From assembly GCA_900546345.1 (NCBI GenBank), contig URCI01000027.1, positions 1-36,649 on the forward strand: DNA of 36,649 nt, given 5' to 3'. Both the position numbers and the translations under genes were made by a program. A model generated the notes under the pieces. The model searched no databases and was not told the origin of the DNA. It worked only from the letters and a program-made list of their open reading frames with translations. This DNA is from an uncultured Prevotella sp. GTDB taxonomy: Bacteria; Bacteroidota; Bacteroidia; Bacteroidales; Bacteroidaceae. Below, piece after piece: positions 25,371 through 32,732 of the stretch. Positions within the stretch are counted from its first letter, which is position 1. Each line of letters starts with the position of its first letter.

Positions 25371-26114
25371 CTATTTTACTTGTTTGTTAAGAGTCAATTG
25401 TTGAGTGAGAGCCGTTGGTGTGGCTGTTGGACGCAAACGCAGGTCAAAAGTTGTGGATTTTTTACCGGAGTAAGAATTCCAGTGCAACGTCAGTTTCACC
25501 TTGTCGCCATGGATTCTCTTCAGATCATTGAGGTTGAAGGCGATGAGCGCGTCGCCCCAGGAGCCGTAGGTGTCGCCTTTGGCATCCTGACGAAGTACCA
25601 GATCGAAGGGATCGTCGGGGTTGGTACCTGTGACCAGATTGATGTAGTGCACCCGGCCACTGTTGCCCCAGCGCGTGCGGAAGCGGAGTGTCAGATAGCC
25701 ATCTTCGGCCACGGTCACCCAGTCACGGACCACCTCTATCGGGTCGTTGCCATAAGTCTTGTCGTCGTTGCCAGTCGTGGCTACCGGCAGTTTTGTGCGG
25801 ATGCTGTCAATCCAAACGATGTTCACTCGGTTGTCGTCGTTAGCTGAAGAGTTGGCTTTATAGCAGTTGACGAGTGCGCGCACCTCCTTGTTGCCGAAGG
25901 GCGATTGCTGCATGTTGGCCGGTGTGAGCGTTGTTGAGTCATCGAGTTGCATGGTGAACGTGCCGTCGGCGGCCGGACGCACGGTCACGAGGGCGTTGGG
26001 GAGATAGTTGGGATAATAATAGTAGTCGTCATCGTCGTCGTTGCATGACTGGAGAGTGACGAGCCCGGCCATCAGTCCAAGGGCCAGGAATGCTTTCTTG
26101 AAATAGTGTTTCAT
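25371..26114 (-). CDS. NigD-like surface lipoprotein
   Basis: A predicted lipoprotein of 247 residues of the NigD-like family, named after the nigrescin locus of Prevotella nigrescens; family function is unproven. The signal peptide ends at lipobox LQSC with Cys24, followed by NDDDDD. An acidic run right after the lipid Cys is the type of signal that sends Bacteroidota lipoproteins to the cell surface. The body splits into an N-terminal OB-like part (NALVTVRPAADGTFTMQLDD) and a C-terminal beta-sandwich (EDGYLTLRFRTRWG, KVKLTLHWNSY). The start is supported by AGAAAGGAAAA upstream. No bacteriocin gene is nearby. Confidence 0.85.
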   Translation of the reverse strand: MKHYFKKAFLALGLMAGLVTLQSCNDDDDDYYYYPNYLPNALVTVRPAADGTFTMQLDDSTTLTPANMQQSPFGNKEVRALVNCYKANSSANDDNRVNIVWIDSIRTKLPVATTGNDDKTYGNDPIEVVRDWVTVAEDGYLTLRFRTRWGNSGRVHYINLVTGTNPDDPFDLVLRQDAKGDTYGSWGDALIAFNLNDLKRIHGDKVKLTLHWNSYSGKKSTTFDLRLRPTATPTALTQQLTLNKQVK

Positions 26115-26171
26115 GATCGTTTTCCTTTCTTGATGTTTACCCGTAAAATAAAGGGATAGCGGAAAACTTGC

Positions 26172-26200
26172 TTGCGTTTTACATTTTTTTGCTACCTTTG
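26172..26200 (+). promoter_or_regulatory. Promoter of the ygbA-like gene
   Basis: TACCTTTG (26193-26200) fits TAnnTTTG. TTG at 26172-26174 lies 18 bases upstream as a partial -33 box. The ATG is 42 bases downstream. Confidence 0.6.
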
Positions 26201-26242
26201 CAGTTCATCAACAACAGCTATTCAATAAAATAGAACCGCATT

Positions 26243-26542
26243 ATGGGAAAAGTTATCGACAGAGAAAAACGCACAATCGAGTATATGATCCGGCTCTATT
26301 GCCGTCATCGGCTTCATCAACAGAAACCCGATGATGAGCATAAGGCGTTGATCGATTATTGTCAGCACCGTCTGGATCATTGCCGTTGGCAGGATCAGAA
26401 ACCTGCTTGCAAACGTTGCCCCTGCCATTGCTACGCTCCGCTCCAGCGTGAGCATGTGAGGCAGATCATGCGTTGGACAGGCCCCCGTATGATCTTCTAT
26501 GCTCCATTGGAGGTGCTTCGCCATCTATTCAACAAAGGATGA
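26243..26542 (+). CDS. YgbA-like protein (nitrous-oxide-stimulated promoter family)
   Basis: A small cytoplasmic protein of 99 residues resembling E. coli YgbA, whose gene is induced by nitric oxide through NsrR. Shared features are the N-terminal KREKRT-like start (DREKRTIEYMIRLYC), the cysteine cluster CKRCPCHCY and the C-terminal block IMRWTGPRMIFYAPL. The cysteines suggest metal or Fe-S binding. It has its own promoter and diverges from the NigD-like gene. It ends 17 bases from the convergent thiamine pyrophosphokinase gene with no terminator visible. I see no NsrR or Fnr/HcpR site that I could defend. Confidence 0.82.
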   Translation: MGKVIDREKRTIEYMIRLYCRHRLHQQKPDDEHKALIDYCQHRLDHCRWQDQKPACKRCPCHCYAPLQREHVRQIMRWTGPRMIFYAPLEVLRHLFNKG

Positions 26543-26559
26543 TGGTGGAGTAGGGAAGG

Positions 26560-27282
26560 CTATTTGGCCTCGTAGGTGCGATAGACCATGTAGCTACCGT
26601 CGGCATGAAAGCTTACTTGGTCACCCAAACACTCGTTGAGCGTGCCTTGCCACCATTCTTGATAGGCATAGCTTTGCCAGCGCAGCCCCGTACTCTCCAG
26701 TTGGATGCATGAAAAATTGAAGATGCTCATTTGTTGGCGGGCAAAGGTCGAAAAGGTGGCATCGCCCTGTGCGGGGGTGAACCATCCATAATCGGTATAC
26801 ATCTCCGGCTGGATTCCGAACTCACACAGGTATCGCATCATCAGTGCGATGTTGCCAAGGGTGTGATCCTCACGTTTTCCGGTAGCACCAAGATAAGCCA
26901 CACGGGACAAGGAGTGATACTTTTCATTTTTCTTAGTATCTTGCCCTTTCCTATCCGCTGTCTTTTCAGCTCTGCATGCATTCATCAGCCGAATGGTGAA
27001 CCGTGTGGCTTTGGTCAGATCGTTGTCCTCCTGTTCACTAACCGCATGGAAGATGTCGGCATACTGCGCCTTGAGTCCGGCAGGCAGGCTGTCGCCGTCG
27101 CCCACACCATAGAGCTTTCCTTCCGCTCTCAACCTTTCAATCTCTTGTGGTTGGTGCTTGAAGAGCGTGAGCAGAGCGCCGTCGCAGCAGATCAGCCGTC
27201 GTGCATGATGCAGGATGCCCAATGGTATTTGATGAATTGGAAAATCGCCATCGGCGAGGATGACGGCAGAGAAATCATTCAT
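26560..27282 (-). CDS. Thiamine pyrophosphokinase
   Basis: A cytoplasmic enzyme of 240 residues making TPP from thiamine and ATP, the last step of thiamine salvage. Motifs are CDGALLTLF (33-41), GDGDSLP (61-67), EDNDLTKAT (85-93) and GATGKREDHTLGN (132-144), matching the catalytic segments of the family. A polar insertion at about 103-125, rich in Lys and Asp, separates the last two motifs and looks species-specific. The start at 27282 is fixed by AAAAGGA 7 bases upstream; the longer frame would overlap pnuT. Last gene of the TPP-riboswitch operon. Confidence 0.93.
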   Translation of the reverse strand: MNDFSAVILADGDFPIHQIPLGILHHARRLICCDGALLTLFKHQPQEIERLRAEGKLYGVGDGDSLPAGLKAQYADIFHAVSEQEDNDLTKATRFTIRLMNACRAEKTADRKGQDTKKNEKYHSLSRVAYLGATGKREDHTLGNIALMMRYLCEFGIQPEMYTDYGWFTPAQGDATFSTFARQQMSIFNFSCIQLESTGLRWQSYAYQEWWQGTLNECLGDQVSFHADGSYMVYRTYEAK

Positions 27283-27305
27283 GTTTGATCCTTTTTGTGA
27301 TATGT

Positions 27306-27875
27306 TCAATTGCAGTTCAAGACAGCTTTCTTCCATTTGTAGTACCCAGCCACGGCGATGATGACGTAGAGTGCATAGAGAGCAGCCGTGAAGGGCAAAT
27401 CTTTGTAGACGTAGAGGGCGGAGAGCTCTGCATCAATGACAATCCATAGTAGCCATTGCTCCACATACTTTCGGGCTAGCCACAACAGTCCGATGAAACT
27501 CAGCGCATTGCCGAAAGAGTCGAGGACGGGTACGGTGGAGTTGGTGAAGCGGATGAGAATCCAATATACAAAAGCCCAAGCTGCGAGGAAAAGCAATAGC
27601 GAAGGAAGCAACAAGCTGTGCTTCACATGGGTAATAGGCATGTCACCTTCCTGTTGCTGTCCGTGCTTCTTTCCGAACCGCCACACCAACAGTCCATAGA
27701 TAGCCGCCAGGGCGTAGTACACCTGCATGCCGAAGTCGGCATAGAGCCCAGCGTCGAGGTAAACAAACATATAGACCACCGGCATGATGATGCCGGTGAC
27801 CCATAGCCATATCGATGCCTTGTATTCCTGATAGATATATACAAGTCCGATGATCGTTCCAATGATATCCAGCAT
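27306..27875 (-). CDS. pnuT: PnuC-family thiamine transporter (PnuT)
   Basis: An inner-membrane facilitator of 189 residues of the PnuC vitamin-transporter family, with about six to seven membrane segments. Family features are IIGLVYIYQEYKASIWLW near the N-terminus and YVEQWLLWIVIDAELSALYVY near the C-terminus. Thiamine rather than nicotinamide riboside is inferred from its place between a TPP-riboswitch-controlled TonB receptor and thiamine pyrophosphokinase, an arrangement known in Bacteroides. The kinase would trap imported thiamine by phosphorylation. Confidence 0.92.
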   Translation of the reverse strand: MLDIIGTIIGLVYIYQEYKASIWLWVTGIIMPVVYMFVYLDAGLYADFGMQVYYALAAIYGLLVWRFGKKHGQQQEGDMPITHVKHSLLLPSLLLFLAAWAFVYWILIRFTNSTVPVLDSFGNALSFIGLLWLARKYVEQWLLWIVIDAELSALYVYKDLPFTAALYALYVIIAVAGYYKWKKAVLNCN

Positions 27876-27908
27876 ATGCTGTTTAGTGCTATTTCCCTCC
27901 TGTCTACG

Positions 27909-27956
27909 AGCTCCTGCTCTTCCTCCTCCTTTTAAGTGGGGAGGAAGAGAGGAGCT
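27909..27956 (-). other. Long hairpin between the thiamine receptor gene and pnuT
   Basis: AGCTCCT (27909-27915) pairs with 27950-27956 and CTCTTCCTCC (27917-27926) with 27940-27949: 17 bp with one bulged base at 27916. No T run follows on the minus strand, so it is not a simple terminator. Its place inside the operon suggests an mRNA processing or stability element setting receptor levels above those of the downstream genes. Confidence 0.55.
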
Positions 27957-27981
27957 GCAGACTTAGTAGTAAGAGAGATTT

Positions 27982-30369
27982 TTAGAAATTGAAACTCAGA
28001 TGTGCCATCCAGTTGAATGGAGCAGAGGGAGCGAAGCCGGCCTCATAGAGGTCGTCGGAGCGGTAAGCCTCGACGTTGCCCTTGCTGTCCTTGCGGAACG
28101 AGGGGGCGGCCCAGCCGTTGTTGTCATACTTCGTGTCGAAGATGTTGTACAGCGTGATGCCGATGGCGGCGTCCTTGATGCCGAAGTGGGGCAGGGCGAA
28201 GCGGTAGCTCAGGTCCACGTTGGTGGTGAAGTGCTTCTTGAGGAACATGTCCACGTTGCGGTCAAAGCTGCCGTCCTTGTTATAGTTCTTATAGCTGTCG
28301 AAGTCGGTGTTGGTCAGATACTGCTTGCCGATGTACTGGCTCTGGACGCTGGCGTTGAATCCGGCGTAGGTGAACGTCAGGATGTTGTTGAAGATGAAGT
28401 CGGGCGAGAAGGCGGTGTGCGTGTCGCCGAGGTTTGCGGCCGATCCGCCGTCGAGGGTCACCGTCCAGTCCTTGTTGATGCTGCGGGCCCAGGTTGCGTT
28501 GGCATCCCAGCGGAAGAACGGGCAGGGCTTCCAGGCAGCTTCCAGCTCAATGCCCTCGCGGTACGACTTACCGCTGTTGTCGTTGCTGGCCTTCATCTCG
28601 CCTATCTCGTTGATGGCTCCCGTGAGTACATACTGATGGTTGTAATACATGTAGTAGAGGTTCACGCCGGCGGCGAATACAGGGCTCTCGTAGCGGTATC
28701 CGAGCTCCCAGTCCTGCAACTTCTCGGCCTTGAGATGCGTCACGTAGTTGTCCTGATAGTCGTTGCGCGTAGGCTCCTTATGACTGATGGCATAGCTCAC
28801 GTAGAGGCGGTTGTGGCTGTCGAGCTGATAGTTCAGTCCGGCTTTCGGGTTGAAGAAGTCGAAGTCGTCGTGTGCCCAGAGCTTGTTGTCAGGGTTGGCG
28901 CCGTACCAGTCGCCCGGGTCTTGCAGACGGAAGCCTACATGACGGTATTGCAGGTCGACGTAGGCATTCAGTCCCGGCAGGAATGTCCATGCAGCCTTGC
29001 CGTAGACATTGAAGTCGCTCTTCCATGCCTCGTTGCGGTAGTATTCAAAGTCGGGATATACCGTGGTCGTCGGCGTGTAAGGCTTCGTCACTGTGCCGTT
29101 GGCATCCTTCAGTTTGTTGCCGTTTGCGTCCTTATATATATAATAAGGTGTGTTCATTTCCCATATGACCTTACCGAAGTGCTCGCCGTCGTAGCGGTTC
29201 CATCCTGCGCCGAGCGTGGCCTTCAGATCTTTTTTGTTGTCGTAGTTGATGCTGGCGATGGCTCCATAGAAGTCGTTGTCCATCTTCTTCTGTCGCACAA
29301 GGTCGCCCGTCACGTGAGAATAATAGGTCGTACCGTTGCTGACGATGAAGTAGTTCTTGTCGTCATTGGCCAGTCCGTAGTCGGCCCAGGCTTTTCCGTC
29401 CTTGTACTCCTCGTAGTAGCCCTGTCCCTTGGTATAGTGCAGTGTGGCGTTGAGACTCCACTTATCGCCGAGAAGCTGACTGACGATGAGCTGGTAGTTC
29501 TGCTGATGGTAGTTGTCAGTCTGTCCGTCATAGTATTGCATGTTGCCGTTCTGGTCCCAGTACACGCCGCACGAGTTGTAGCGTCGGCCATAGAGGCTCT
29601 GTTCATACTTTGAGGCATAGTTCCAAGCGTGATAGGTGCGCTCGGTGCCGTTCCAGGTGAGAAACTTCACCATCGTGTTGTCGGCGAAGTATCCGGCCTG
29701 AAGGAAATAGGAGTTCAGCTTTGTCGAGGCGCGGTCGAGATAGCCCTTCGATCCGATGTTTGACAGTCGGCCTTGCAGTCCCCAGTGTCCGCCGATGAGT
29801 CCTGTGCCGAAGCGCAGTGTCTCTTTGTGGCTGTAGTACGATCCTGCACTGGCGTCAAGGCCGAAATACGGTTGCATGCCGATGTTCTCTGTCTGCATGT
29901 TCAGCGTAGCACCGAAGGCTCCAGCACCATTTGTCGACGTACCTGCGCCGCGCTGTATCTGCATGCTCTGCAGCGAAGAGGCGAAGTCGCCCATGTTGAC
30001 AAAATATACCTGCGAGCTCTCGGCATCGTTGACAGGCACGCCGTTGGCGGTGATGTTGATGCGGCTTGGGTCTACGCCGCGCACACGGATGGAAGTGTAG
30101 CCGATACCGTTGCCCGCATCGGAGGTCGTCGTCACCGACGGCGTGAGCGAGAGTATGTAGGGGATGTCCTGCCCGAAGTTGACTTGCTTGATTTGCTGTA
30201 TCGAGAGCGTGGTAAAGGCCACCGGTGTCTTCTTGTCGGCACGCGTGGAAGTCACTTGTACGCCCTGTAGTTCGTAAGTGCGGATGGAGTCGACCGGTTC
30301 GTTGTCGGCCGCCCATGTTGGGATGGCAGCACACGACAGTGCGGCCATCATCAATAAACTCTTATCCAT
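27982..30369 (-). CDS. TonB-dependent receptor for thiamine (outer membrane)
   Basis: An outer-membrane active transporter of 795 residues. Signal peptide about 1-20 (LLMMAALSCAAIPTWA). The plug domain shows LQGVQVTSTRADKKTP, RVRGVDPSRINITANGVPV and IQRGAGTSTNGAGAFGATLN. The barrel ends in MAHLSFNF, a typical C-terminal strand. There is no N-terminal carboxypeptidase-like extension, so it is not SusC-like. The substrate, thiamine or a phosphorylated form, is inferred from the upstream TPP riboswitch and the downstream pnuT and kinase. TonB-ExbBD are not in the window. Confidence 0.92.
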   Translation of the reverse strand: MDKSLLMMAALSCAAIPTWAADNEPVDSIRTYELQGVQVTSTRADKKTPVAFTTLSIQQIKQVNFGQDIPYILSLTPSVTTTSDAGNGIGYTSIRVRGVDPSRINITANGVPVNDAESSQVYFVNMGDFASSLQSMQIQRGAGTSTNGAGAFGATLNMQTENIGMQPYFGLDASAGSYYSHKETLRFGTGLIGGHWGLQGRLSNIGSKGYLDRASTKLNSYFLQAGYFADNTMVKFLTWNGTERTYHAWNYASKYEQSLYGRRYNSCGVYWDQNGNMQYYDGQTDNYHQQNYQLIVSQLLGDKWSLNATLHYTKGQGYYEEYKDGKAWADYGLANDDKNYFIVSNGTTYYSHVTGDLVRQKKMDNDFYGAIASINYDNKKDLKATLGAGWNRYDGEHFGKVIWEMNTPYYIYKDANGNKLKDANGTVTKPYTPTTTVYPDFEYYRNEAWKSDFNVYGKAAWTFLPGLNAYVDLQYRHVGFRLQDPGDWYGANPDNKLWAHDDFDFFNPKAGLNYQLDSHNRLYVSYAISHKEPTRNDYQDNYVTHLKAEKLQDWELGYRYESPVFAAGVNLYYMYYNHQYVLTGAINEIGEMKASNDNSGKSYREGIELEAAWKPCPFFRWDANATWARSINKDWTVTLDGGSAANLGDTHTAFSPDFIFNNILTFTYAGFNASVQSQYIGKQYLTNTDFDSYKNYNKDGSFDRNVDMFLKKHFTTNVDLSYRFALPHFGIKDAAIGITLYNIFDTKYDNNGWAAPSFRKDSKGNVEAYRSDDLYEAGFAPSAPFNWMAHLSFNF

Positions 30370-30392
30370 GACTGTTTAAAAATAATTAGAAC

Positions 30393-30438
30393 TTTTCTTT
30401 TTACCATAAGCACATATATTAAAGAGGTGAAAAGAAAA
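30393..30438 (-). promoter_or_regulatory. Possible expression-platform hairpin of the TPP riboswitch
   Basis: The 13-base arms 30393-30405 and 30426-30438 pair at 12 of 13 positions around a 20-base A/T-rich loop. The element sits directly after the aptamer and before the receptor ATG, with ATTATTTTT following on the minus strand. It could act as a weak terminator or as a translation-blocking structure. Confidence 0.45.
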
Positions 30439-30521
30439 TCTCGTCCCTGCGTCGGCATTGTCCGTATCAGGTTCAACGGGTATCATCTCAGCAAGGGCAA
30501 ATGCCCAAGCACCCCAAGTAT
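30439..30521 (-). ncRNA. TPP riboswitch (THI box)
   Basis: On the minus strand the conserved aptamer core is plain: CTGAGATGATACCC, then GTTGAACCTGAT, then a segment ending GACGCAGGGACGAG. A small P3-type hairpin GGGCATTTGCCC (complement of 30495-30506) precedes the CTGAGA box. It lies in the leader of the thiamine receptor operon, so TPP should repress receptor, transporter and kinase together. Boundaries are approximate to a few bases because the P1 stem is short. Confidence 0.96.
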
Positions 30522-30560
30522 GTGTGCGTGTCAGACGGCTCTTTACCGCCTAACACGATG

Positions 30561-30568
30561 CAAAGATA
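30561..30568 (-). promoter_or_regulatory. Promoter -7 box of the thiamine operon
   Basis: TATCTTTG on the minus strand, about 40 bases upstream of the aptamer. No clear TTTG partner is visible in the A-rich sequence above it. Confidence 0.6.
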
Positions 30569-30816
30569 CAAAGAAATATGAAAATAAAGAAGTAATTGAA
30601 AAAAATGTTATGGAACAAGTGATTTCTTGTCTTTGTCATCTCATTTTTTTATTGATTTCCCAGTTCTGAGGCGCTCATGTTTGTTTGAAGCCTGACCCAA
30701 TCTATGGCATATGTCAAAATTAACCTATTCCTCTCAGTTATAACATAAATTGATTACTGTACGGCAAACATCGTTAAAGATAAGCCCATAATGGCTGCAA
30801 GTTGACAGAAAAATCC

Positions 30817-30824
30817 TATCTTTG
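30817..30824 (+). promoter_or_regulatory. Promoter -7 box for the 90-residue unknown protein
   Basis: TATCTTTG fits TAnnTTTG and lies about 80 bases before the ATG. A TTG at 30802 is too close for a normal -33 box. Between 30570 and 30816 I see no gene or other element. Confidence 0.55.
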
Positions 30825-30838
30825 CCTTGCATCAAGCG

Positions 30839-30859
30839 AAGGATACGTTGGTTATCCTT
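30839..30859 (+). promoter_or_regulatory. Leader hairpin upstream of the 90-residue unknown protein
   Basis: AAGGATA (30839-30845) and TATCCTT (30853-30859) form a perfect 7-bp stem with a 7-base loop in the 5' leader, about 45 bases before the start codon. Confidence 0.4.
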
Positions 30860-30905
30860 TATACGTCATGCAATATATGCCAACCTCTAACAGAAAGGAA
30901 TGAAC

Positions 30906-31178
30906 ATGAAAATCAATATGAAAATCAATAAGGATATCAAGAGCTATATCCACGATCTCACTGACTTGGTGTGGACTTATATCCGTCATCGTGCTGCTTA
31001 CCCTGCCAATGCCTTACTTGCCGTACAGCGTGAACTGGCCTGCAATGTCTTTGACAGCCCTGATAACTGCCGTGACTGTGACTTCTATGCTCCTGAGATG
31101 CTACTTACCAAGAATGCGAAGGGTGCTGTGGTACCCAACCAAAGTGTCATCAAAAGTATCGCAAGAAGATATTATTAA
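30906..31178 (+). CDS. Small protein of unknown function with a C-x2-C motif
   Basis: I do not recognise the family. From the chosen start it has 90 residues and is predicted cytoplasmic. It is helical and charged at the N-terminus (KINKDIKSYIHDLTDLVWTY), then has ELACNVFDSPDNCRDCDFYA with three cysteines (C-x9-C-x2-C) that could bind a metal, and a basic end SVIKSIARRYY. The start at 30906 follows AAAGGA by 6 bases; an in-frame ATG at 30900 is the alternative. It has a promoter box and structured leader of its own, which supports a real gene. Confidence 0.7.
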   Translation: MKINMKINKDIKSYIHDLTDLVWTYIRHRAAYPANALLAVQRELACNVFDSPDNCRDCDFYAPEMLLTKNAKGAVVPNQSVIKSIARRYY

Positions 31179-31231
31179 TTGCGAGGAGATGAATAGGGAG
31201 AGAGCTGAAAAGTATCAAAGAGCGAGATGTG

Positions 31232-31795
31232 TCAGGAAAGCAAATGCTCGATGACTTTGGGATAATATGTCATCTCCAATTCATGCTCTTTGGCTGCAAT
31301 GGTCTCAGGGGTATCTTCGGGTGTGAGGGAAACTCGATACTGCGCAATGATGTCACCACCATCACACTGTTCGTTGACCCAATGGACGGTCATACCGGTC
31401 TCCTTTTCGTGTGCGGCCCATACGGCTTCATGAACATGATGCCCGTACATACCCTTCCCGCCGAATTTCGGCAATAAGGCAGGATGGATGTTGATGATAC
31501 CTCGCGGGTAGGCTTCTATCAGAAACGTAGGGATCATCAGTAGAAAGCCGGCTAGGACGATGAACCCTATGTTATGTTGCTTCAATAATGGCAGTAACTT
31601 TTCTTTGTCGTTGAAATCTGCACGTGGCATGATGGCCGTGGGTACATTCCAACGCTGAGCACGTGTTAAGACAGGTGCATCGGCCTTGTTGCTTACGACT
31701 AATGCCATGTGAACCATTGTTGATTGGGCAAAGTAGCGAATGATGTTTTCGCAATTGGTGCCATTGCCCGAGGCGAAGACTGCTATGTTAACCAT
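31232..31795 (-). CDS. purN: Phosphoribosylglycinamide formyltransferase
   Basis: A cytoplasmic enzyme of 187 residues transferring a formyl group from 10-formyl-THF to GAR in purine synthesis. It has the N-terminal phosphate-binding FASGNGTNCENI, the catalytic block NIHPALLPKFGGKGMYG with the Asn/His pair, and the family Asp in CDGGDII. Length is normal for the family. It overlaps the upstream HAD gene by 8 bases and shares its promoter. Together with the IMP cyclohydrolase gene it is one of two purine genes here, though they are 16 kb apart. Confidence 0.95.
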   Translation of the reverse strand: MVNIAVFASGNGTNCENIIRYFAQSTMVHMALVVSNKADAPVLTRAQRWNVPTAIMPRADFNDKEKLLPLLKQHNIGFIVLAGFLLMIPTFLIEAYPRGIINIHPALLPKFGGKGMYGHHVHEAVWAAHEKETGMTVHWVNEQCDGGDIIAQYRVSLTPEDTPETIAAKEHELEMTYYPKVIEHLLS

Positions 31796-32402
31796 TGATT
31801 CCCAATAAGTCTGTTATTTCCTTGATAGTCTCTGCAGGATGCTCTCTGTTGAAGCGAATGCCGTTCATGCCTACCTTACGGCATCCTGCAATGTTTTCGG
31901 GCTTGTCGTCGATGAAGAGGCAGGAGGTCGCATCGAGGTGGAACTTACCTAGGAAAGCTTGGTAGATGGCTGGATCAGGCTTGAGTAGATGCACATCCTT
32001 GGAGACAAGCTCGTCGGTGATGAGGCCAAAAACGCTGAACTTAGCCTTCACCTCCAGCAGTTTGCTCGACCAGTTGCTCAGTCCATAGACGTGGAAGCCA
32101 CGCTCTTTCAGCACCAGGATGAGTTCGCGGATGCCCGGCGTCTCCACCGTGAAGACATCAGTGTAGTGGCTGGCAAAATAGCTGAGTGTATCAGCGTATT
32201 CGGGCCATCGTTCTTGCTGTTGACGGATATAATAGTCGAAAGGATGCAGTTCCCGGTCCATCGCCGCCCCCACACTGTCGGGCAGCACGTGGTCCATGAA
32301 CCACTCACCTTTCTCGCGCGAGCCCAGGAGCCTGCCGAAGAAGGTCACGAAGTCGTACTGCACCATCACGCCGCCATAGTCAAAAACGATGTTCTCTATC
32401 AT
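31788..32402 (-). CDS. HAD-superfamily hydrolase upstream of purN
   Basis: A cytoplasmic protein of 204 residues. Motif I is FDYGGVM: the nucleophile Asp8 is present but the second Asp of DxD is Gly, as in a known branch of HAD proteins with an FDxGGV signature (YihX and epoxide-hydrolase-N-like). Motif II is in GLSNWSS, motif III in LLKPDPAIYQ and motif IV is FIDDKPENI. Whether it is an efficient phosphatase without the second Asp is open; YihX-like members act as sugar-phosphate phosphatases. It is first in a two-gene operon and its 3' end overlaps purN by 8 bases, implying coupling. Confidence 0.88.
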   Translation of the reverse strand: MIENIVFDYGGVMVQYDFVTFFGRLLGSREKGEWFMDHVLPDSVGAAMDRELHPFDYYIRQQQERWPEYADTLSYFASHYTDVFTVETPGIRELILVLKERGFHVYGLSNWSSKLLEVKAKFSVFGLITDELVSKDVHLLKPDPAIYQAFLGKFHLDATSCLFIDDKPENIAGCRKVGMNGIRFNREHPAETIKEITDLLGING

Positions 32403-32422
32403 TACTTTACCTTATTTTCCCA

Positions 32423-32453
32423 CAAAGATAGCGAAAAATATCCAAACAGCAAA
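32423..32453 (-). promoter_or_regulatory. Promoter of the HAD-purN operon
   Basis: On the minus strand: TTTG (complement of 32450-32453), 19 bases, TATCTTTG (complement of 32423-32430). It lies 21 bases before the ATG. Confidence 0.75.
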
Positions 32454-32468
32454 TAATCTCTTCAATAG

Positions 32469-32499
32469 TTGCGCGTTTGGACAAAAAGTCTTATCTTTG
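32469..32499 (+). promoter_or_regulatory. Promoter abutting the start codon of a small membrane protein gene
   Basis: TTG (32469-32471), 20 bases, TATCTTTG (32492-32499). Only 4 bases separate the box from the ATG at 32504, so transcription should begin at or next to the start codon. Confidence 0.65.
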
Positions 32500-32503
32500 C
32501 GGT

Positions 32504-32728
32504 ATGACATTGAAAGATGATAGAGAACGTGAGAAGAGCAGACGGGAGGCACTCGGCAAGTTCCTCTACAACTTGGCTCAGACCTGCTTCACGGCCATGG
32601 TCGTGGGAGCGGTGGTGACGTACTTCATGGCTAATGTCAAGACATCAGTGTTCATTGCCATGTTTGTTACAGGACTGGTCAATACAATAGCATTAGCTTA
32701 CATAGCTAACTACATATTTAAAAAATAA
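32504..32728 (+). CDS. Small two-helix membrane protein, unknown function
   Basis: Not a family I can name. It has 74 residues with a charged cytoplasmic-type N-terminus (DDREREKSRREALGKF), then two hydrophobic segments at about 28-43 and 48-70, ending IFKK. The start at 32504 is the only usable Met after the promoter; an upstream in-frame ATG at 32477 lies inside the promoter. The mRNA is probably leaderless. A second tiny membrane protein starts 4 bases after the stop. Confidence 0.78.
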   Translation: MTLKDDREREKSRREALGKFLYNLAQTCFTAMVVGAVVTYFMANVKTSVFIAMFVTGLVNTIALAYIANYIFKK

Positions 32729-32732
32729 GATT

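Noticed and set aside
25371..26114. Bacteriocin (nigrescin-type) locus
   Set aside because: Only a NigD-like lipoprotein is present; no structural, export or processing genes of a bacteriocin are nearby, and this family is common outside such loci.
28000..29613. 537-codon open frame on the plus strand
   Set aside because: It lies wholly antisense to the thiamine TonB receptor gene. Its translation is a Val/Glu-rich string without domain features, as expected from reading a GC-rich gene backwards.
30427..30669. 80-codon plus-strand frame upstream of the thiamine operon
   Set aside because: It runs backwards through the TPP riboswitch and promoter, which fully explain the sequence.
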